This document shows positions 17,507-26,826 of a stretch of DNA of 64,000 nucleotides, in pieces. Within the stretch, counting starts at the first letter, position 1. Each line of letters starts with the position of its first letter. Below the pieces are notes generated by a model, which did not search any database, was not told where the DNA came from, and saw nothing but the letters and a program-made list of their open reading frames with translations. Origin of the DNA: JASGMR01 sp963664675 (GTDB lineage: Bacteria; Thermotogota; Thermotogae; Petrotogales; Kosmotogaceae); the NCBI GenBank assembly GCA_963664675.2, contig CAXXLB010000014.1, forward strand, positions 796,364-860,363, written 5' to 3'. A program made the translations under genes and the position numbers.

Positions 17507-18607
17507 TCAAACGTTCCTTTCAAAGAAATTTCTTGCAATCTCTTCGTATATTTTTTTCGACAGATTCAGTTCGCCTATTTCAACGTATTCGTTTGAAACA
17601 TGTGCAAGTGAGGCTTTCCCGGGACCGATGATAATGGTCTCAATATTCTTTTGTGAGATAAAGGCTCCATCGGTGAAATAGTTCATGAATAATTCCTCCG
17701 GATCGATACCGTTGTTATTCAACACCGTTTTGACGGAATCCGTCAGTATTCCGGAAGAACTGAAGGATTCTCTCTGCAACAGAACTTCGATTCCCGACCC
17801 CTTCACATAGCTCATTATTTTTGAAATTCTCTTTTTCAGTTCTTTCGAGAAGATATTCTGTTTGAATCTTATATCGAGGACACATTCGGCGCGGTCAGGC
17901 ACGGTGTTTTCCTTTGCACCGCCTTCAATTTTGTTTAAACTCACAGTCACTCCCGGAACTCTGCTCAGTTCTTCGAATATTTTGTTGTATGTTTTGAATA
18001 AATCGATTATCGCGTTTTTTCCAAGTTCTGGCTGTGAGCCATGGGCGGATTTCCCCTTAAAAGTCAGTTTAAGCCACAGTGCCCCTTTCTCACCGGTTGC
18101 CAGTTTGTTCGATGTGGGTTCTCCAACTATCGCCCCCACCACCGGTAACTGAAGATGCTCCAGAAAATTCTTTACTCCGGAACACCCGACTTCTTCATCA
18201 CACGTGCCTAAAAAGATTAAATTGCCTTTGAATTCCGCATCGTGACAGAGATCAACATATGCGGTGAGAAGGGATGCCAGACCACTTTTCATATCGCTGC
18301 TCCCCCTCGCATATATTTTTCCCTTTTCCGTAACGGGATCGAAGGGATCAGTTACCCAGTCGGAACCCGCGGGGACCACGTCCAGATGTCCGGTGAAAAG
18401 CAAATATTCTTCCCCTTCCTTTTTGGTGTGAATCGAATAAACGTTAGCCCTGTTTCTCTGAACTTCTTTGTACCAGGCTTCTATACCGTTCTTTTCAAGA
18501 TAATCTTTTATGAACAGGGCCAGTTTCTTTTCGTTTCCCGGCGGATTCGTCGTGTCGAATTTACAAAAATCGATGGTGACTTTTTCCAGTTCTTTATCAT
18601 CTATCAT
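17507..18607 (-). CDS. M20-family amidohydrolase (ArgE/DapE type)
   Basis: 366 residues. Zinc ligands and catalytic residues are visible: TGHLDVVP (His-x-Asp), ARGSSDMKSG (bridging Asp), TCDEEVG (general base Glu-Glu), VGEPT, and the C-terminal His in SLAHVSNEYV. The dimerisation lid segment with KSAHGSQPELG is present. The family removes acyl groups from N-acyl amino acids and similar amides with two metals. ATG at 18607 overlaps the stop of the UxaA-C gene (ATGA). In this operon it would free an amine and an acid from an amide substrate (inference). Confidence 0.87.
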   Translation of the reverse strand: MIDDKELEKVTIDFCKFDTTNPPGNEKKLALFIKDYLEKNGIEAWYKEVQRNRANVYSIHTKKEGEEYLLFTGHLDVVPAGSDWVTDPFDPVTEKGKIYARGSSDMKSGLASLLTAYVDLCHDAEFKGNLIFLGTCDEEVGCSGVKNFLEHLQLPVVGAIVGEPTSNKLATGEKGALWLKLTFKGKSAHGSQPELGKNAIIDLFKTYNKIFEELSRVPGVTVSLNKIEGGAKENTVPDRAECVLDIRFKQNIFSKELKKRISKIMSYVKGSGIEVLLQRESFSSSGILTDSVKTVLNNNGIDPEELFMNYFTDGAFISQKNIETIIIGPGKASLAHVSNEYVEIGELNLSKKIYEEIARNFFERNV

Positions 18608-19782
18608 AATTTTATTCCGATATTCCATATGGAATAATCGTCCTGCATATTTTTTTCCGCTTTTGTCAGTTTTCCGTCCGCTACTTCCAGCACTTCTTCA
18701 AAGAGTTCATTGCCGCATTCTTCGAGGGACGATTCCCCACTTATGATTTTGCTGCTGTCAAAATCGATATTCGCCTTCATTTTTTCCGCCGTCAGATAAT
18801 TTCCGGTGATTTTTATAACGGGAGCGATTGGATTTCCCGTGGGAGTGCCCTGACCGGTTGTGAATAAAATTATCGTTGCTCCTCCTGCGACCATAGCCGT
18901 AACGGATTCCACATCGTATCCCGGAGTGTCCATCAGATAGAGTCCGGGCTTTTTATCTATGAGCTCACCATATTCTTTCACTCCGACTATCGGAACTTTG
19001 CCGCCCTTTATAACTGCCCCGAGAGATTTTTCCTCGATGGTTGTCAGGCCGCCCTTGACGTTCCCCGGCGAGATGTTATTCGGAATGTTTTCCTGATCCA
19101 CCACATCCCGGCTGTTATTGACGCTCTCGTTTATCATTCTTTTCAACATTTTTTCAAACGTTTTTTTCATTTTTTTATCTTCCATTCTTTTGAAAAGAAT
19201 GTGTTCAGCCCCAACCAGTTCTGTGGTTTCGGAAAGGATCACTCTTCCATTCTCTTTCCATATTTTATCTGAAACCTGTCCCACGGCAGGGTTTGCCGAC
19301 AGACCGGATGAAAAATCCGACCCACCGCATTCGACACCGATCACGAGTGACGAAACGGGAACTTCTTTTCTCTCCACGTTCTTCGCCTCTTCCACCAATT
19401 TTTCCGCTATTTCGGAACCTTCTTTTATCGCTTCGGCCGTTCCCATATCCTGAATCATGATCAGTTCCGCCTCTTTACCGGACGCTCTGATCTCTTCCTG
19501 AATCTCATGCGGGGACACACGTTCACAACCCAGACCGACGATCAAAACAGAGGCAACATTCGGATTGATGGCGGTGTTCAGTATGGTTCTTCTTGTCTGA
19601 TAGTAATCATCACCGAGCTGTGCACATCCCTGATTGTGGGATGCAACGACGCATCCGGGTGTACCGTAAGCTATTCTCTCGGCTACCTTTTTTGCACACA
19701 ATACGCTTGGTATAATCAGTACATGATTTCTGACTCCAACCGTTCCGTCTTTTCTTATATAACCATTAATAGTATTTTTCAT
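18604..19782 (-). CDS. UxaA/GarD/SuyB-type dehydratase, large (C-terminal) subunit
   Basis: 392 residues of the altronate/galactarate dehydratase C-terminal family: GYIRKDGTVGVRNHVL, SHNQGCAQLGDDYYQTRRTI, IGVECGGSDFSSGLSANPAVG, DTPGYDVESVTAMVAGGA. The small SAF subunit is the next gene upstream (separate, as in SuyAB or archaeal/thermophile forms). Members dehydrate sugar acids or remove sulfite from sulfolactate. The sequence alone does not decide between these. 18 nt separate it from the SAF gene. Confidence 0.85.
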   Translation of the reverse strand: MKNTINGYIRKDGTVGVRNHVLIIPSVLCAKKVAERIAYGTPGCVVASHNQGCAQLGDDYYQTRRTILNTAINPNVASVLIVGLGCERVSPHEIQEEIRASGKEAELIMIQDMGTAEAIKEGSEIAEKLVEEAKNVERKEVPVSSLVIGVECGGSDFSSGLSANPAVGQVSDKIWKENGRVILSETTELVGAEHILFKRMEDKKMKKTFEKMLKRMINESVNNSRDVVDQENIPNNISPGNVKGGLTTIEEKSLGAVIKGGKVPIVGVKEYGELIDKKPGLYLMDTPGYDVESVTAMVAGGATIILFTTGQGTPTGNPIAPVIKITGNYLTAEKMKANIDFDSSKIISGESSLEECGNELFEEVLEVADGKLTKAEKNMQDDYSIWNIGIKL

Positions 19783-19800
19783 AGTCGCCGGGATACCCCT

Positions 19801-20094
19801 CTATTCACCTCCGTTATTTGATTCCGTTCTGCAGCTCGCCACATTATGAACGTGTACGTGAAAGCCTTTTTTAATTTTATCCATCGATCTTCCGATCACA
19901 TTATCATATTTGATTATTATCTGAGATTTTTCGATATCATTGACAGCTATTTTATGCCCTGCAGGTATTGACTCTTCTGCTATGATGATTATCGTTTTGT
20001 CCAGTCCCTTTATGCTCACTTCTTCTCCCTTTAGTATTTCTTCCAACACCGTTGCCACGTTATCATTTTTCGACAGTGAAATTGCCTGCTTCAT
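19801..20094 (-). CDS. UxaA N-terminal-type SAF domain subunit
   Basis: 97 residues, one SAF domain: AISLSKNDNVATVLEEI, IPAGHKIAVNDIEKSQIIIKYDNVIG, FHVHVHNVAS. This is the small subunit that pairs with the UxaA-C protein. GGAGGT lies in the end of the regulator gene, 10 nt before the ATG. Confidence 0.87.
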   Translation of the reverse strand: MKQAISLSKNDNVATVLEEILKGEEVSIKGLDKTIIIIAEESIPAGHKIAVNDIEKSQIIIKYDNVIGRSMDKIKKGFHVHVHNVASCRTESNNGGE

Positions 20095-20100
20095 CTTGAG

Positions 20101-20817
20101 TTATACCTCCAATTCAATAAATGTTTGCGCGATTTTATATTCTATTTTTGAAATCTTCAGAATTGAACAAATCATCTCTTCCGAGTGTATCAGATGTTCC
20201 TCCAAAGCATCCGACCCCTGTTCAAAGCTTCCATTTAAAATTCCCTCGGCTATCGCAAGGTGTTCTTCCATCTCTTTGATTATCCAATCTTTTTGCTGAT
20301 CCGGAAGATAATATTTGATAACATTTCTCATTCTTTTTATAAGGGTGGAGATCTTTTTCATCATTCCCATCAAATAATGATTTCCACAATTCTTCAATAT
20401 TTCGTTATGCAGTTTATAATCGATATCATATGGAACATTGGTTTTGGTTTCTTCCGGATTTTTCAAATGTACTCTCATCCTGAGAATCAAATCGGAAATA
20501 ACCGTCATATCCATTTTATTTATTGATTCCTTCAAAGCAAGTCTTTCCAGAACCAGCCTGAGGGAAAAGATCTGTCTGACATCGATTTCGTTTATTTCTT
20601 TCACATAAAAACTTTTCGAAGGACCATTTTCGATCAAATCGTCTTCCACCAGCTTATACAACGAACCTCTGATCGGAGTGGAAGAAACATTATATATGCT
20701 CTTCAATTTCTGAATGGTCAATCTCGTGCGTGGAGGTATTTCCAGCTCAACAATGCTGTTCAAAAGCGATTCATACACCTGATGTTGAATTCCTTTGAAT
20801 TGATTTGTACTATTCAT
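20101..20817 (-). CDS. FCD-type GntR regulator of the operon
   Basis: 238 residues. N-terminal winged helix (about 10-75; TIQKLKSIYNVSSTPIRGSLYKL) and FCD effector domain with the metal-binding pattern DYKLHNEILKNCGN and EEHLIHSE. FCD regulators typically sense organic acids such as lactate, malonate or sugar acids and act as repressors. The gene is embedded in the operon it probably controls; the palindrome near 30740 in front of the first gene is the likely operator. Overlaps the isomerase gene by 8 nt. Confidence 0.87.
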   Translation of the reverse strand: MNSTNQFKGIQHQVYESLLNSIVELEIPPRTRLTIQKLKSIYNVSSTPIRGSLYKLVEDDLIENGPSKSFYVKEINEIDVRQIFSLRLVLERLALKESINKMDMTVISDLILRMRVHLKNPEETKTNVPYDIDYKLHNEILKNCGNHYLMGMMKKISTLIKRMRNVIKYYLPDQQKDWIIKEMEEHLAIAEGILNGSFEQGSDALEEHLIHSEEMICSILKISKIEYKIAQTFIELEV

Positions 20818-21643
20818 TATCGGTCTCCTTGGAATTTGAATATTTCTTCAAATATTCGTAGCTTTCCTTCAATGTTTTGTACTGCTCTTCTCCACAGAAA
20901 ACTTCTACGCTGAATTCTCCTTCATAACCCGATCTCAATAATAAATCCATAAATTCGTCAAAATTTATCTCACCCATGCCCAGCGGTTCATGGGCGGTAT
21001 CGGCAAGATGAACATGTCTGATCCAACTCGTATCTCTCCTGATGAATTCCGGATCACTCTCTTCGTTAAGATGATCCGAATCCAGTAATATTTTAAAATT
21101 TCTCAGATTATTTTTTTCAATAAAGGCCATGGTTTCTTCACAGCCGTTTAGCAGAGGACATATATCTTTTCTTAGGGGTTCGATCAAAACTTCAACCCGC
21201 ATCGATTCACTGTCTATGAACTTATCTACGATCTCAAGCGACTTTGCCAGTCTCTTCAGTGATTCTTCTTTTCCGTCTTCCCAGATGGTTCCCCTCAGTC
21301 TCCCGATATTGATATTGACACCAAATTCATTCGCCACTTTTATGGCTTTTAAAAACTTTTCTATGGCTTTTTCCCTTTCATTTTCATCGATGTTGTTCAG
21401 GGATAGTCCCGCAATTCCGGCCATTTCTCCCGAGCAGAGAAATATCATATTCAGGCCGAAAGAATCGTTATAACGTTTTATTTTTTTGATATCAACCTTT
21501 TCCGGATCGTCTATCATCAATTCATATTTTTTGAATCCGATAGACGAAAGCTTCCTCAAAGTTTCTTCCAGTCTGCCGGTCAGGCCGGTGACCATAGATC
21601 CTTCCGGAATATTTTCATTCGCAACCATAAAACTAGCTTTCAT
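20810..21643 (-). CDS. Xylose-isomerase-like TIM-barrel sugar isomerase/epimerase
   Basis: 277 residues, AP-endonuclease-2/xylose-isomerase-like TIM barrel. Metal-ligand regions are visible: VEVLIEPLR, ILLDSDHLN, WIRHVHLADTAHEPLG, FSVEVF. Relatives are hydroxypyruvate isomerase, keto-sugar epimerases and IolE/IolI. Substrate not evident. It overlaps Ptb by 11 nt and the regulator by 8 nt, so it is a coupled part of the operon. Confidence 0.83.
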   Translation of the reverse strand: MKASFMVANENIPEGSMVTGLTGRLEETLRKLSSIGFKKYELMIDDPEKVDIKKIKRYNDSFGLNMIFLCSGEMAGIAGLSLNNIDENEREKAIEKFLKAIKVANEFGVNINIGRLRGTIWEDGKEESLKRLAKSLEIVDKFIDSESMRVEVLIEPLRKDICPLLNGCEETMAFIEKNNLRNFKILLDSDHLNEESDPEFIRRDTSWIRHVHLADTAHEPLGMGEINFDEFMDLLLRSGYEGEFSVEVFCGEEQYKTLKESYEYLKKYSNSKETDNE

Positions 21644-22553
21644 TATTCATCAACTCCCGATTTGCGTTTAAAAGAGCGATAGAAATCGAAATAACTTTGG
21701 ATTCCAGCTTATCGCTTCTGGAGGTTAAAACCGTGGGATATCCTGTTCCGAGAAGCAGTCCCGCAGTTTTTGCCTTCCCGAGATGAACCAGTCCTTTTAT
21801 AAGGTTGGCAGCGGATTCGAGATTAGAACACACGATTATGTCGGCGTTCCCGCCAACGGGTGAAGTGATCTTCTTATTCACAGCAGCCTTTTTGCTCACC
21901 GCAGTATCGAGCGGCATTGGTCCGTCCAGATAGCAATTTCCGATCTGTCCTCTTTCGTTCATTTTTGAAATTACCGCACATTCCAGAAGATCTTTGTTGT
22001 TGAGCGACAGTCTTTCGTTTATTCCTATCACGGCGATCTTCGGTTTTTCGTATCCGAGGGATATCGCCAGATCCCTGGCATTCTCTATTATTTTTATCTT
22101 TATTTTCAATTCCGGATACACATTCACCGTGCCGTCGGTTATCATTAATATCTTTTTGAAATCGGGTATTTCCATGAGTGAGATGTGGCTCACGAACTTT
22201 CTGTCGTTCTTCGCCTCAACCACGATCGTTTTGAGAAAAACTGCTGTGTTGATATTACCCTTCATCAAAATTCCCCCGGTATCTTTTATCATCTTCACAG
22301 CAGTTTCAACAGCATCCTTTTCACTCACTTCATCAATTATCTCAGTTTCTCTGAGATTCATAAGGCCTGAATTCTCTATTTCATCTTCGATTATTTTTCT
22401 TTCACCAACGAGTACGGGAACCACATTACCCCACTCATACACCTTTGAAATTGCTCCAAGCGTGCTTTCGTCGTAGGGTCTCACGGAAATCAATTTTATT
22501 CTGTTTTTTACTTTTTCAGCTTTTTGTATCAATTCATCAAATGATTTTATCAA
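21633..22553 (-). CDS. ptb: Phosphate acyltransferase (phosphobutyryltransferase-like)
   Basis: 306 residues of the Pta/Ptb family: AEKVKNRIKLISVRPYDE, LMKGNINTAVFLK, HISLMEI, MITDGTVNVYP, CYLDGPMPLDTAVS, GLVHLGKAKTAGLLLGTGYPTVLTSRSD. It swaps CoA for phosphate on a short acyl group. TTG start at 22553 with GAGGTGG upstream. Immediately downstream of butyrate kinase, so the pair should make ATP from an acyl-CoA. Acyl chain is not defined by sequence. Confidence 0.87.
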   Translation of the reverse strand: MIKSFDELIQKAEKVKNRIKLISVRPYDESTLGAISKVYEWGNVVPVLVGERKIIEDEIENSGLMNLRETEIIDEVSEKDAVETAVKMIKDTGGILMKGNINTAVFLKTIVVEAKNDRKFVSHISLMEIPDFKKILMITDGTVNVYPELKIKIKIIENARDLAISLGYEKPKIAVIGINERLSLNNKDLLECAVISKMNERGQIGNCYLDGPMPLDTAVSKKAAVNKKITSPVGGNADIIVCSNLESAANLIKGLVHLGKAKTAGLLLGTGYPTVLTSRSDKLESKVISISIALLNANRELMNNES

Positions 22554-22562
22554 GGTTCCACC

Positions 22563-23612
22563 TCAATATTCCTTCGCAATAATTTTATTGTTCAACACAT
22601 CGCCCACACCGGCTGCGAGAGTTTCCATTTCGAATTCTCCGGGAAAACATATGATTCTAAAACGGTTACCCAGTTTTTTCTCAAGTTTGTTCTTTATATA
22701 TTCCGATTTTATTACTCCACCGGTAATAATAAAAGCGTCTATCATTCCATCGAACACCGCCAGAAAACTGAACATGTACTTTGCGATGTTATACACATAG
22801 GCTTCAAGAACAGTTATCGCCTCTGTGTCTTTGTTCTCGGCCCTTTCAACGATTTTCTGTACATCTCTGGTGTTGAAATGTGAATAAAGACCGCCCTTAT
22901 GCGTGAGAACATCCATATAATCGTTATTTTCCCCTGAAAACCGGGAGAGTTCGTGTGTTGGCAATGCACCTGCCCTCTCAACAGAAAAGGGCCCCTCTTT
23001 ATCACTGTTATACAGATCAACCATTCTTCCATTCAAGTGTGCACTTATCGAAGAACCCCCGCCCAAATGTGTGACTATCAATTTTAAATCCTCATACTTC
23101 TTTTTTAATATGCTCTGAGTTTTTTTTGCCACCGCTTTCATATTCAAAGCGTGCGACAGAGAATTTCTATTTATTTCTCTTATACCCGTTATCTTTGCCC
23201 AATCCTCCATCTCGTCAACACTTATGGGATCAACGGTGAAACCGGGAACCCCGAATTCCGTCTCCAGATCTTTTGCAATAACCACGGCGGTATTGGATGC
23301 ATGAACTCCCTGAAGCCCTTTCAATGCATCTTCAATCATTCTCTCATTCACCCTGTACACACCGGATACAAGTGGTCTCAACCTTCCACCTCTCGCGGCA
23401 ACCGCGCGCAATTCACCGGGAAGTATATCGTTTTCCTTCAGTGTATCGAGAATTTGATTTTTTCTTATCTTATACTGATCGGGAAAAAGGGGTAAATCGA
23501 GTTGCGAATCACTCAACTTCAGATTTTTTCTGAACAATTCCCTTTTCCCGTCAAAAACCGCAATCTTCGTTGACGTCGAACCGGGATTGATAACGAGTAT
23601 ATAATCGTTCAT
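22563..23612 (-). CDS. buk: Butyrate kinase (acyl kinase)
   Basis: 349 residues, the usual length, ASKHA fold: NPGSTSTKIAVFDG at the N-terminus, RGGRLRPLVSGVYRVNE, THLGGGSSISAHLNG, and the late GGVIKSEYI. Converts acyl phosphate plus ADP to acid plus ATP. Its ATG overlaps the aldolase-family stop (TAATG). Members also act on isobutyrate, valerate or branched acids, so the product need not be butyrate. Confidence 0.92.
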   Translation of the reverse strand: MNDYILVINPGSTSTKIAVFDGKRELFRKNLKLSDSQLDLPLFPDQYKIRKNQILDTLKENDILPGELRAVAARGGRLRPLVSGVYRVNERMIEDALKGLQGVHASNTAVVIAKDLETEFGVPGFTVDPISVDEMEDWAKITGIREINRNSLSHALNMKAVAKKTQSILKKKYEDLKLIVTHLGGGSSISAHLNGRMVDLYNSDKEGPFSVERAGALPTHELSRFSGENNDYMDVLTHKGGLYSHFNTRDVQKIVERAENKDTEAITVLEAYVYNIAKYMFSFLAVFDGMIDAFIITGGVIKSEYIKNKLEKKLGNRFRIICFPGEFEMETLAAGVGDVLNNKIIAKEY

Positions 23613-24862
23613 TACAGTACCTTTTCCACTATTCCTTTGAAATCCTTCATTTCCAGAAGGGTTCCTCTGATTCTTCCTTCCTGTCTCACAATATCCGATA
23701 TTTCCTTTATCTGTTCATCGGTCGCTTCGTATCCCAGTTTTTTCAACCAATATTTTACGCTGGCATTTCCACTGAAGGCTCCGAGTTTGACCTGAATCTC
23801 TCCCATTCCCACGAGGGACGGCAGATATGGAGACATCGCGGGTTCTATTCCGACTTCATTCAGCTTGTCCACGGCGTCCACCACGATACCGGATTCCACC
23901 CAGAATAATCTTTTTCCAACTACGGGTTTGTTGTTCGCAACTTTAATTTTTGAAATATCTTCAACCAGTCTGGAAACCTCTCCGATTTTTGTGAGGTCGA
24001 CTCCCGTATCTATATCCATGAGAATTTTCAGTGCCGCGGCAACTTCTTCCGTGGCGACATTTCCGGTTCTCTCGCCCAATCCGTTTATCGAACTGTGTAT
24101 TCCGGCCACACCGGCTCTGGCTGCAGCAAAAACCGAACCCATGGCGAGTCCGAATTCATTGTGAACATGAAATTCCAGCGGAATGTCCGGGATATTCTTC
24201 TTCAGTTCAGTGAAAAAGAATTCTATCGCAAACGGGGAAGCCACACCAAAACTATCGACAAAAACCATACTGTGAGGATGTGCCCTCTTCGCAACTTCGG
24301 TGAAGATGTTCAGCACATAATCGAATGTCGATCTGGTCGTGTCCCATCCCATGAATGTCGGTTTCATACCGTTTTTCTTCGCGTATTCTATGGTGGAAAC
24401 GATTCTGTCTATCACCTGTTCCGAAGAAACCCCGTATACGTATTCGTTGTCATACGGATTAACCGCATGTTCGATCACTATTCTCTCCGCTCCACATTCC
24501 AGAGATGCATCGACATCTTTCTTCAATGATCTTGCGAAGGGAATTATCTCGGATTTCAGATTCATCTTCACCAGTCTCTTTATGGCTCTCTTGTTTTCGT
24601 CCGACACGACAGGCATGCCAACTTCTATAGACTTCACTCCGAATTCATTCAGAGCGGTGGCTATCTTGACCCTTTGATCTTCATTCCAGGTCAGGCCACA
24701 GGTCTGCTCTCCGTCTCTGAGAGTAACATCGTGAATATATATATTATCGAGTGCATTCTCACCTTTTATCTTCTTATCAAAATTCTTTGGACATACCCAT
24801 TTAGTGTTATCAAAATAAGGTGTGTCATTCAACGGCATATCTTTCAATTCCTTTGGCTTCAT
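23612..24862 (-). CDS. HMGL-like TIM-barrel enzyme (homocitrate/isopropylmalate synthase or HMG-CoA lyase family)
   Basis: 416 residues. DVTLRDGEQT (metal-binding Asp plus RDGEQ), HVHNEFG (His-x-His metal site) and GLGERTGN are all present, with an extra C-terminal segment of about 100 residues but no LeuA dimer regulatory domain. The family makes or breaks C-C bonds between an acyl-CoA and a 2-oxo acid, or cleaves HMG-CoA-like thioesters. Placed before Buk and Ptb it may work as a lyase that delivers acyl-CoA (inference). ATG at 24862 has AGGAGGT upstream and overlaps the LarA stop. Confidence 0.84.
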   Translation of the reverse strand: MKPKELKDMPLNDTPYFDNTKWVCPKNFDKKIKGENALDNIYIHDVTLRDGEQTCGLTWNEDQRVKIATALNEFGVKSIEVGMPVVSDENKRAIKRLVKMNLKSEIIPFARSLKKDVDASLECGAERIVIEHAVNPYDNEYVYGVSSEQVIDRIVSTIEYAKKNGMKPTFMGWDTTRSTFDYVLNIFTEVAKRAHPHSMVFVDSFGVASPFAIEFFFTELKKNIPDIPLEFHVHNEFGLAMGSVFAAARAGVAGIHSSINGLGERTGNVATEEVAAALKILMDIDTGVDLTKIGEVSRLVEDISKIKVANNKPVVGKRLFWVESGIVVDAVDKLNEVGIEPAMSPYLPSLVGMGEIQVKLGAFSGNASVKYWLKKLGYEATDEQIKEISDIVRQEGRIRGTLLEMKDFKGIVEKVL

Positions 24863-26106
24863 ATGAATACCTCCTGATTTTTTATTTTTGGCAATATCAA
24901 ACAATTATTTAAAACTATCACTTTTAAATTTTTATCCAAAACTTCTTTTTCTAACGGCTCACTTTCACCGGTTATTTTCAAACCTATTTTTTTGAAATCT
25001 TCCACATATTCCGTTTCGCTTATTATGTGAATCTCCTTTTTCTCCATTATCTTCTTCACCGCATATGCGGCGACGTATGCTAGCGGGTCCTCGCCCGACA
25101 GACTCTCGAGTTCTTTCAAAATTTTCCCGCTGTTTTTCCGGAGCATCTGTGCGAACACCGGATGATCTCCGAACCCTTCGAAAAGCGGAGAAATCATGAC
25201 GATCTTTCCCCCGTCTTTCGTGATCAAATCGGCCGTATACAGCGCCTTACCGCTCTGCCAAAAATCATTGACCGATGGATAGGATGAAATGAATGTAACA
25301 TCTGATCTTCTATTATAAATAACTTCCACTTCTTTCTCCGCAAGTTTGATGCCCTCTTCATGCGCTGCGACCGGATTGCCCGATACGCAGCCGGCTATTT
25401 TTCCATTTGCATCGAAATAATAATTGATAATAAAATCGACGCCGGCTCTTTTCCCGGCTTCGTTGATAAGACTTCTGAATTTATTTTTTGCTATCCCGAC
25501 ATTCGCGTTACTGTTCAATATCGCCATATGGTGGGACTTGAAAACTGTTTCATATCCAGCTACTCCCGGAACGATCATCTTTGATCCTCCGGACCAGCCT
25601 GAAAATCTGTGGGGAACGATCGCACCTATACAAACAGTCAGATCCGCTTCCACCACCGCATTTATTTTGAGAGGAACATCCAGAAAAGATCCGTAATCAA
25701 TAATATTTTCAGAATCATATGCGTTATGCTGAATAATCTTTGAAAAATCCGTAAACTCCCTGAATTTTTCTCCGAGCTCCCGGTCCGTCATCATCCTGTG
25801 TGTTCCGGTAGCCACTAGAATCGTGACCCTGTTCCAGGGAATACCGTTTGAGCTGAATCTCTTCTTCAACTCGACCAGCGTTTCATAAACAGGGGAATGC
25901 CTGGTGTGATCCTCGACCACCAGCACGATTTTTTCCGATTTATAAGCCAGATCCACCAGTTTTTCCGAGCCAATCGGATTATCCAGGGAATCGGACAGAG
26001 AAATTTTTTTTGTTTTTTTATTCCCTCTGTGCCCCTCTATGATATTTTTGCTGGGCACAGACAGCTCGTACTTTTCATCCGCATAATAATCCAGAAATTG
26101 TTTCAA
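24859..26106 (-). CDS. larA: LarA-like nickel-pincer 2-hydroxyacid racemase
   Basis: About 415 residues of the LarA family: VVEDHTRHSP, IGAIVPHRFSGWSGGSKMIVPGVAG, then HHM and a C-terminal half with STPSVNDFWQSGK-type features. Known LarA uses a pyridinium-thiocarboxylate nickel cofactor to racemise lactate; homologues act on other 2-hydroxyacids (malate, phenyllactate types). No LarB/C/E cofactor genes are in the window. TTG at 26106 is preferred (GGGGGA 7 nt before); a TTG at 26121 lacks a ribosome site. First enzyme after the transporter genes. Confidence 0.83.
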   Translation of the reverse strand: MKQFLDYYADEKYELSVPSKNIIEGHRGNKKTKKISLSDSLDNPIGSEKLVDLAYKSEKIVLVVEDHTRHSPVYETLVELKKRFSSNGIPWNRVTILVATGTHRMMTDRELGEKFREFTDFSKIIQHNAYDSENIIDYGSFLDVPLKINAVVEADLTVCIGAIVPHRFSGWSGGSKMIVPGVAGYETVFKSHHMAILNSNANVGIAKNKFRSLINEAGKRAGVDFIINYYFDANGKIAGCVSGNPVAAHEEGIKLAEKEVEVIYNRRSDVTFISSYPSVNDFWQSGKALYTADLITKDGGKIVMISPLFEGFGDHPVFAQMLRKNSGKILKELESLSGEDPLAYVAAYAVKKIMEKKEIHIISETEYVEDFKKIGLKITGESEPLEKEVLDKNLKVIVLNNCLILPKIKNQEVFI

Positions 26107-26107
26107 A

Positions 26108-26824
26108 TCAATTTCCCCCAAAATACATGTCTCTTATTCTCCGATCATTTTTCAGTTCATCAACCGTACCCTCTATCACAACTTTTCCCTGTGAAACAAT
26201 ATAAACTCTGTCGCTCATCGGCAAAGATAATTTCGCGTTCTGCTCGACTATGAGCATCGTCAATCCGGTTTCTTCAACTATCTTCTTCAGTGTTGAGAAT
26301 ATCCTTTTCACTATTACCGGTGCCAGGCCCATTGAGGGTTCATCGATCATCAATATCACCGGATCGGCAACTATCGCTCTTCCAATTGCAAGCATCTGCT
26401 GCTCACCACCCGAAAGAGTTCCCGCGGCCTGATTCTTTCTCGACTCCAGCTCGGAAAAGAGAGCGTAAACTTTTTTGATATTCTCCTTCGCTTTTTTCAT
26501 GCCGACACTCACTCCGGCGACTTCCAGATTTTCCTGAACGGATAAATCACCAAAAACCTGTCTCCCTTCCGGAACCTGAACAACACCCATTCTTGTAATT
26601 TTGTGTGGTAATACGTTCTGAATCTCGTTCCCTAAAAATTTTATTTTGCTTTCGGGGGAACATTTAACCAGTCCGGAGATGCTCTTTAGAAGAGTCGTTT
26701 TTCCAGCACCATTTGGACCAAGAACGGATACAACTTCACCCTTGTCCGCTTTTATATTCACTTTTCTAAGTGCGGGCACTCCGTTGTAAGAAACAGATAA
26801 ATCTTTAGTCTCAAGAATATTCAT
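26108..26824 (-). CDS. livF: Branched-chain-amino-acid-type ABC ATPase
   Basis: 238 residues from the internal ATG at 26824, chosen for GGAGGA at 6-nt spacing (ATG at 26830 is too close). Walker A GPNGAGKTT, signature LSGGEQQ, Walker B VILMIDEPS, H-loop IVEQN. LivF half of the cytoplasmic ATPase pair. The last bases lie just before larA. Confidence 0.92.
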   Translation of the reverse strand: MNILETKDLSVSYNGVPALRKVNIKADKGEVVSVLGPNGAGKTTLLKSISGLVKCSPESKIKFLGNEIQNVLPHKITRMGVVQVPEGRQVFGDLSVQENLEVAGVSVGMKKAKENIKKVYALFSELESRKNQAAGTLSGGEQQMLAIGRAIVADPVILMIDEPSMGLAPVIVKRIFSTLKKIVEETGLTMLIVEQNAKLSLPMSDRVYIVSQGKVVIEGTVDELKNDRRIRDMYFGGN

Positions 26825-26826
26825 CC

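Noticed and set aside
16426..20094. Sulfolactate pathway (ComC plus SuyAB)
   Set aside because: Family match is possible, but M20, Buk, Ptb and HMGL genes in the same operon do not fit, and no sulfite handling gene is present; left as an alternative only.
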